Made by a program: the position numbers and the translations under genes. Below are positions 41,791-47,500 of a DNA stretch of 47,500 nucleotides, piece by piece (the stretch's first letter is position 1; every line of letters starts with the position of its first letter). This DNA is from Mesostigma viride (taxonomy: Eukaryota; Streptophyta; Mesostigmatophyceae; Mesostigmatales; Mesostigmataceae): positions 2,294,088-2,341,587 of the forward strand of contig RPFO01000156.1 of NCBI GenBank assembly GCA_009746045.1, read 5' to 3'. The notes beneath the pieces were generated by a model. That model was not told the DNA's origin. It ran no database searches and saw only the letters and a list, made by a program, of their open reading frames with translations.

Positions 41791-42957
41791 TTCAAGGATT
41801 TGTTATTGTGCCAGATAGATTTGTGCAACTCCGGTCCCCTTCTGCAGAGAATGGCAGGCTTGGCCGGCCTATGTTCATTGCTTCTGATTTGATGTTCAAT
41901 ATGCTTCAGGCCCACGCTGGTTGTCTCAAGGTTTTTTGGTCCGGTCACTCTAGACATGATAAAACCAGCCTAGGCTTTATTTAGTCTTAACTTAGTCTCA
42001 GAGGGCCTTGGTGTCAGCCTCCATGCCACCTAGCCCCTCTGTCGATCAGCAGGTCTTGATCCGTTCCAAAGTCTGGAGAACTAGCTATAACATGAACCTA
42101 GCCATTTTTGTGGCATCTTTTTTAGGTATAACACATAGACAATTGTGATGACTCCTGCTCTGTGTGCATCTAGAGCTGCTAGAGCCATGCGTAGGGCACT
42201 AATGCGACAGCTAGCTCTCATTGGTGTAAGAAAATAACTAGCTGATGGAACATAGGACACCCAGCCAACATAGTTTGTAAACTGGATGAGCCACCGTATG
42301 AAGGTAGGCATGAACACGGTGTACTGGTGTTTAATATAAGCGCAAATTTATAAATTTCTGAGTTATGCTCCACCATGCAACATACATGTGCACACTCCCT
42401 TGCATGATATTTTTCACCATTCAGCTAGGGGGCATGCAAGTAGAATTTGCATGCATGCTGATTAATCAATCAAGAGCATGCCATAATCAATCATTTCTAT
42501 ATAATTAAATTAGCACGTGCATGCACCGCATTTCCTCCCTTTCAGCTTGGACTGATATGCAGGACAAGAAGAGATGGCAGCCCGTTGTCCAGGCCCACAT
42601 GCCTGCCCCTGTGGGCAAGCCCTCCCCTCCCCCCCCCCCCCCCCCCCCCCCCTTCCCAAGAGGAAGGGGCTCTTTACTGAGTAGCTAGGATTTCTGTAGC
42701 TTACATTAGAGTTAGAATTTGTTTTTTCATGAGTAGCTAGGATTTCTGTAGCTTACATTAGAGTTAGAATTTGTTTTTTGCGGCTCCGCCCCCCCCACAC
42801 CGTTCCATCAAATCTCCGAAGTCTCCATGGGCGGGTCAGGTATAACCGGTTGCATGGTCGTTCGTTTCAGTTAATACTACCTAGACGGCAGCCCCGTCCC
42901 CCCGGCGACTCGCTTTGAAGCTCCTTGCATGGCCGCTGGCTCCCCTCCATGCACGGC
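41791..42957. other. downstream spacer of KEA3
   Basis: No supportable gene. A fragment of the dispersed-element terminus lies near 41908-41933 (CCACGCTGGTTGTCTC). Other contents are AT-rich ATGCATG-containing DNA at 42380-42530, an interrupted poly-C run at about 42620-42652, and two direct copies of a 50-bp unit (GAGTAGCTAGGATTTCTGTA) at 42680-42779. The KEA3 3' UTR and polyadenylation site should be in the first few hundred bases. Confidence 0.5.
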
Positions 42958-43510
42958 CGCCGACATCAACACCCGAATTGGCCAGGCCTAAGCGGCCCTC
43001 CGCCGCCTCGACAGGTTCTGGGCATATCGCTACCTGAGTGAGCGGCGCGCGCTAGCGCATTGTGTTCAAGGGCCTTGTCCTCAGCATCCTCCTTTACGGC
43101 TGCGAGGCGTAGACCCTGGACCAGGCCGGCGCTGAGCAAGCATGCAGCTTGACGGCACTGTCACTCGAATGGCTCCGTCACATCCTCGGCGTCCTACCAA
43201 GAGCGCCGCACCCGGGCCGAGCTCTACTGCGAGCTCCCTCTTGTCACCCATACCATCCGATACCAGCCGCCTCCTCTTTGCCGGCCATCTTGCCCGCACA
43301 GACCAGGTTCAAATACGGATGGTGGCTCTGCGGGCGGGCTTAGGACTGGCCAACCAGGTAGACATCTCCTATTGCAGGGTCGATCCCCTTTCCCCGTCGC
43401 AACCCATGCACTGGCAAACTTGCGGGCGCCCGGCATCGACGCGGCGCGACCCGGACCTATGTGACACTATGGATGCAGGGCTTCTGGGACTATCTGTACT
43501 CCGGCCGCGC
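42958..43510 (+). pseudogene. decayed LINE reverse-transcriptase C-terminal region
   Basis: Plus-strand pieces in changing frames match the part of non-LTR retrotransposon ORF2 after the polymerase core: ADINTRIGQA, stop, AALRRLDRFWAYRYLSERRA, then VFKGLVLSILLYGCEA, stop, TLDQAGAEQ (the LLYGxExW motif with its Trp codon turned into TAG), SLEWLRHILGV and finally LLFAGHLARTDQVQIRMVAL (the GHxxR motif). At least two stops and two frame changes show it is dead. It lies 31 kb from, and opposite to, the ORF1 remnant at 10683, so the two are not one insertion. Confidence 0.75.
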
Positions 43511-43538
43511 CCGCGTGCATAAGTAAGTAGGTACTTGC

Positions 43539-44362
43539 ATGTCATGCGCATGGGAATGCCACGGAGTATTACATGCTAATCTCGATTAGAAAAAATAATT
43601 ACACGAAAGTTACAAATATCAAGGAGACAACCAGCGCAGGCCAGAAATCGGGAGAATCCGGACCATGGTAGCTCGAGCCTGCCGTTATCTTGTCTGCGTG
43701 TTCGAGTCGTTCAGGATGATGAAGATGAATGGTGATGGAAATGTGTAGCCTTGTGCATTGAAATTATGGCGCTGGCTTACGTGTAGAGCGACTAGATGAC
43801 CTAGAGGGTGGGGCCGGAAACAGCATGCTTGATCAGGGCGTATGTTTCGAGCCTAACTGGCCGGGAGTGTCTCGTCTGCATCATCATGTAGTAATTACTA
43901 GAGGGGGATATAATCCTCATCCGAGCTGTCCTCTACTGTAATGGCAGACGAGGCGGTAAGTGTAGCGGCGCTATCCCCAGGGGCAATAACCTCCACCTGA
44001 GGACTTCTACCCTGAATTCTAGCAATCCTGCCTGCATGCATGATAGACCAGGAGCTAGAAATGGGATGCCGTCAGCGATAAGCACCTTGCTGAGGGGCAT
44101 GCTCCTGTTTTCTCCCCACGGGCCCCGCTCCCCATTGGTAGAATGCAGGGTAGAAGTCCGCAGGTGGAGGTTATTGCCGCTGAGGATAGCCGCTACACTA
44201 CTGCCTCGTCTGCCATTACAGTAGCGGGCAGCTCAGATGAGGATTCTATCCCCAGGCTCTAGTGACTTAGTGGTTGGGGCATGATGCAGACGATATTTGT
44301 AACTTTCGTGTAATTATTTTCTAATGAGATTAGCATAGTACTCCGTGGCATGCGCATGACAT
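43539..44362. mobile_element. foldback (long inverted-repeat) element with nested insertion
   Basis: The left arm 43539-43620 plus 43874-44022 is the inverted complement of the right arm 44139-44362. Matching blocks include ATGTCATGCGCATG, AATTACACGAAAGTTACAAA, TACTGTAATGGCAGACGAGG and GGCAATAACCTCCACCTG. A spacer of about 115 bp forms the loop. The left arm is interrupted between ATATC (43620) and GTCTGCATC (43874) by 253 bp that the right arm lacks. No coding capacity seen. Confidence 0.82.
43621..43873 (-). mobile_element. 253-bp insertion carrying the dispersed short element
   Basis: It starts AAGGAGACAACCAGCGCAGG, the terminus shared with the element at 24864, and its first 123 bp are the reverse complement of the copy at 38295-38402. 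It ends GGCCGGGAGTGTCTC, a weak inverted match to its start (GAGACA/TGTCTC). The uninterrupted right arm of the foldback shows the empty site. Confidence 0.7.
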
Positions 44363-44889
44363 TTATAACTTGGCCGGGATTGTCTGGTGGTGAGCACCAT
44401 TGCTGCAATCGCTCTCCCACCATTTACGAGGAAATACCCGCAAATGGAAAACCACTGAGAAGGTCTAGCTAGTCAGTCATTACATTAGCCACGCCATGTT
44501 TCCAAACGTCCAAGACCTGCACACGGTGCAAAGGCAGAAATCTGGAAGACATCACCTTCAAATGTGCGGCGTGGACCAAACGCCCACGTATTCCAGAAAA
44601 CATCATGTTACTGTGGCGACGCGACGGTGTGGACAACGAATCCAGTGCCAAGCTCGGAACAGCCGCAAAGGAGATATATGGCCACGGTTCCGACATCTGT
44701 CAGGTTGCCGCGCCTGCCGCTTACACCCAAGCCATGCAGCAGCAGGCATGCAACCATTCATTCATTCACGCGCCTCCGTTGGGAGAGGCACAGGGTACCG
44801 ACTTTTTGAGTAGGTACCTTTCATCCCTGTTTGATGCACAGCAAGAAGGGGGCACGGGAACCCCACCCTTCTCTTGTTACTTTTGAAAC
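44363..44889. other. spacer with one possible short coding remnant
   Basis: No confident gene. On the plus strand a frame from about 44489 to 44710 reads CFQTSKTCTRCKGRNLEDIT and later RRDGVDNESSAKLGTAAKEI, with a single CxxC pair. It has no start in context and no family I recognise, so it may be a remnant or chance. Confidence 0.3.
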
Positions 44890-46840
44890 CATCACCAGCG
44901 CCTCTTCCGTGATGCCTTTGCTGCTTGACAGGTCCAGCACCAAGCTAGATCCTTGCCACTGCCGGCCCATTCAGCAGCATTGCCCCGTAAATTGAGAAAG
45001 CTTCGGGCACGAAAGCAGCGAGGGAGTCCGCAGGCGCGTGCAGTTGCGGCTGATGGCTGCCATGCAATTACCCAGGGCAAATTCTGTTTGTCGTGAAATC
45101 GGGTAGCCAAATAAATAACAGTTTTATGGCCACCACCGACTGGGCCACGCTATCACCCACTTCGTGGAACATCTGTTTGTGAGAATGTCGGACTCTCTAA
45201 TTGATGGCGATTGCTGGCAATTTAATTCTTTGAGACCGCACGCAGCGCTGCTTCCCGCGACGAACCCCCACGGGCCACGGCCCCATTGCTGACAGACCGC
45301 AGCCGGGTGCAATTCCAAGCCACCGCCCCCATGCTGGCATCGGTCACTTCGCCGCTCAGGCCGCAGAATCTCAGCTCCTGCAGCAGGCGGCAGTGCTCCC
45401 CGACCGCCGCAGGCTCACCTCTAGAGCATTGGTCACTCTGGAGCAATTACGCAGCTCCAGTTCGCGCAGTTGGGTGCACCCTTGTGCGATGGCGCTCATC
45501 CCGGCATCTGTCACACCAAATTCGGAAGTCCCCGAGACAAACAACCGCCTCAGTTGGGGGCAACCGCTTGCTATGGCGATCATTCCGGCATCCGTGACGC
45601 TGTGGCACCAGGTCATCGAGAGCTGCTCTAAACAAGGACAGCCCGCCGCCAGCACAGAAATCCCGACATCCGACACTCTCAGGCCAGGGATGTACAGCTC
45701 GCGCAGCTCGCGGCAAGTCCCCCCGAGAGCCAGAAGTACTTCATCGTTGACCAAGGACGACTCCAAGGACGACTCCACGCGATGCACGTTGAGGCGCCGC
45801 AATCGGGGGCACCGACTCACCGCGTACGCAAGCGCTGCGCTCGTGAACGGCTCGTCCTCGTCTCCCGCCAACACCAGCGACTCCAGCTGGCGCCCGCAAC
45901 CGTCCGCGAGCGCCCGTAGCCCGATATTGGAGATGGAGTAGTCGTCGCGTAGGAACCGGAGCTGGGGGCAGTGCCGTGCGACCGCTATGAAACTAGCATC
46001 CGTTACCCGCTGATCGCCGGAGTCCACGCGGAGGTATTCGAGCCGCGGGCAGTGCTGTGCGATCGAAATTATGCCGGCGTCGGTCACCTCCGCAGAAGGG
46101 CTGTTGTGCAAGATGTCGAGGTGGCGGAGGCCGGGGCAGTGACGGGCGATGGCGGAAATACCGGCGTCGCTCACCCTGGTCCCATTGATCACCAGCTGCT
46201 CCAGGTGGGGGCAGCGCTCTGCGATGGCTTGGAGACTTGCATCTGTCACTGCCATTGCATCTGTCACTGCCATGCTCGTCATCTTCCCTTTCCCCACCAA
46301 CAGCTCTCTCAGCCTCATGCAGTGCAGGGCGACAACGTTTTAGCCTGCGTCCGTCACGGGGCAATGGCGGACGTCCAGCCGTTCCAGGTCCGAGCAAGAA
46401 GCTGCGACGGCCATGATCACGTTGTCGTCCACGTCCGGGCAGCCGGCCACGGTCAGAGAGCGCAGCCGCCTGCAGTGACCAAGGCCGAGCAATGATTGCC
46501 ATGCCATCCCTGGGCTGGAAAGTGTCCAACCCTGTATCTCTAGCTCCCGGTCCTCCCGAGGTAGCTGATGCGCCGCCCGCGGCCAGAAGGATAAAGTGTG
46601 CAAATTGGGGCATCTCGGTAGCAGCCAGTCTAACCCGCCCGTCTTGATGGCCACGTCGGCGATGTCCTCCCAGAACAACTCGGAAGTCTTTTCCAGGGAT
46701 TCGTCCACGGCGGACCTGAAAGCACAGCAGATGCGGCGAAGCTGCACGCGCTCCAGCAAGGGAGTTGCTTCAATAATCTGGGCAAGAAGGTCAGGGGTGC
46801 TCATCACCTGGCCCATGGCGGCATAATCCTGTCGACCCAT
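44890..46840 (-). pseudogene. F-box/leucine-rich-repeat protein, disrupted
   Basis: From the ATG at 46840 the minus strand encodes an F-box-like start (MSTPDLLAQIIEATPLLERV, RRICCAFRSAVDE), then many LRRs of the cysteine-containing type (AMN1/FBXL-like), for example VTDAGIISIAQHCPRLEYLR and VTDAGMIAIASGCPQLRRLF. Family role: substrate receptor of SCF ubiquitin ligases. The frame is broken. A TAA at 46342-46340 lies inside an LRR (VTDAG, stop, NVVALHCMRLRELL) at a position normally Leu/Ile/Met. The frame also changes near 45420, where the LRR continues as AVGEHCRLLQELRFCGL; the sequence GAG/GTGAGC ... CTGCAG/GAG there could instead be a 41-bp intron. The last LRR-like stretch (MAAISRNCTRLR ... 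SLVLDLSSSKGITEEAL) has a TGA at 44973-44971. One error or readthrough could explain a single stop, but three breaks favour a pseudogene. Confidence 0.75.
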
Positions 46841-47500
46841 CGAACTGTTCACAACATGGAAATAGGCAACACTGTCGGCAATAAGACGGCCAGCTAACGC
46901 TTTTCTAAGTTGTGTGGTTTGGGTCGTAGTGCAATATGATCACCGGGTGTAACCGTTCCAGAAACAGTATACACAAGAGCCAAACATCGCACCTCCCAAT
47001 CGCGGCCGTGTGTGCGAATAGAGCCAAAGTGCGATCAATTGGTCTTGGCCCCTTCAGCAGGAAAGCCCATCAGCTGGTCTGAATACAGCCCTAACTCGCT
47101 TTCCTCGACCAGAAAAAAAGATTCTTGATCACCTCCGGCAATGCGGGCTAAACATTGGCAAACGTTGAAAATTACCTAAGTACTCCGCAGGAGCGGCTTC
47201 TAATCAGAATGTAAATATGTAATCTCACTAATATGTAACACTGCGGTTCCCGGCCAGGCGGAGGTCCGGGTCCACGTCGAGGTGCATCCAGGAATAAGTA
47301 TCCATGCTGTATCTGGCAATGTGCTCTCCCCCCTATGCCACTCCATCAAGGCTACTTGGCGTGCGATCGATTGCTAGGATACATCATACATCTCGTTGTG
47401 AGCTCACGCGAAGCCCGAAGGTATCCGATGATGCAACCGTCCATGGTGCAGTGCCCCGATAGGACCACCGATACTAAATATATCCGGCCCTCGGCCACTA
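46841..47500. other. upstream flank of the F-box gene, no gene seen
   Basis: Presumed promoter side of the F-box/LRR gene. No convincing ORF, RNA gene or repeat array was found. Confidence 0.4.

Noticed and set aside
43305-43320. GGTTCAAATAC resembling a tRNA B box
   Set aside because: No A box, anticodon arm or acceptor pairing could be found around it; it lies within the LINE remnant encoding DQVQIRM.

Overview
The window is nuclear DNA of a eukaryote, most probably a green alga. Two lines of evidence point there. All confident genes are split by GT-AG introns whose exon joins keep frame. One gene is a 16-exon plastid-type K+/H+ antiporter of the KEA3 family. I cannot name the species. Introns and intergenic DNA are packed with mini- and microsatellites (periods 3 to about 92 bp) and degenerate transposon remains. 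Most long open frames in the window are artefacts of those repeats.

Layout. 188-6276 (minus): JMJD5/KDM8-like JmjC protein, four exons seen, the last exon(s) lying beyond the left edge. 7590-8952 (plus): small two-exon four-helix membrane protein with a WPPPK-repeat tail. 10683-11980 (minus): decayed ORF1 of a LINE-type retrotransposon. 12243-20776 (minus): complete six-exon secreted sialidase-like (BNR/Asp-box) protein. 22619-41790 (plus): KEA3-like antiporter, with membrane exchanger domain, RCK/TrkA-N domain and tail. 42958-43510 (plus): decayed LINE reverse-transcriptase 3' part. 43539-44362: long inverted-repeat (foldback) element with another element inserted into one arm. 44890-46840 (minus): F-box/leucine-rich-repeat gene carrying in-frame stops and a frame break, probably a pseudogene. 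I saw no tRNA, rRNA or CRISPR array.

The genes have no evident shared pathway. JMJD5 and the tetraspan gene are divergent (1.3 kb apart), as are the sialidase gene and KEA3 (1.8 kb apart).

The most striking signal is structural. In the three large genes, introns contain extra, diverged copies of the adjoining exon end together with the start (or end) of the intron. I find this next to at least 12 exons of KEA3 and at least three of the sialidase gene, and at one or two places in JMJD5. In several places these copies have become true satellites: the 92-bp array at 16842-17488 carries seven extra copies of an exon end with its 5' splice site, and a (TCA)n tract of about 72 units starts inside a copy of a KEA3 exon. 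This suggests that introns here grow by repeated tandem duplication across splice junctions, leaving ladders of decoy splice sites.
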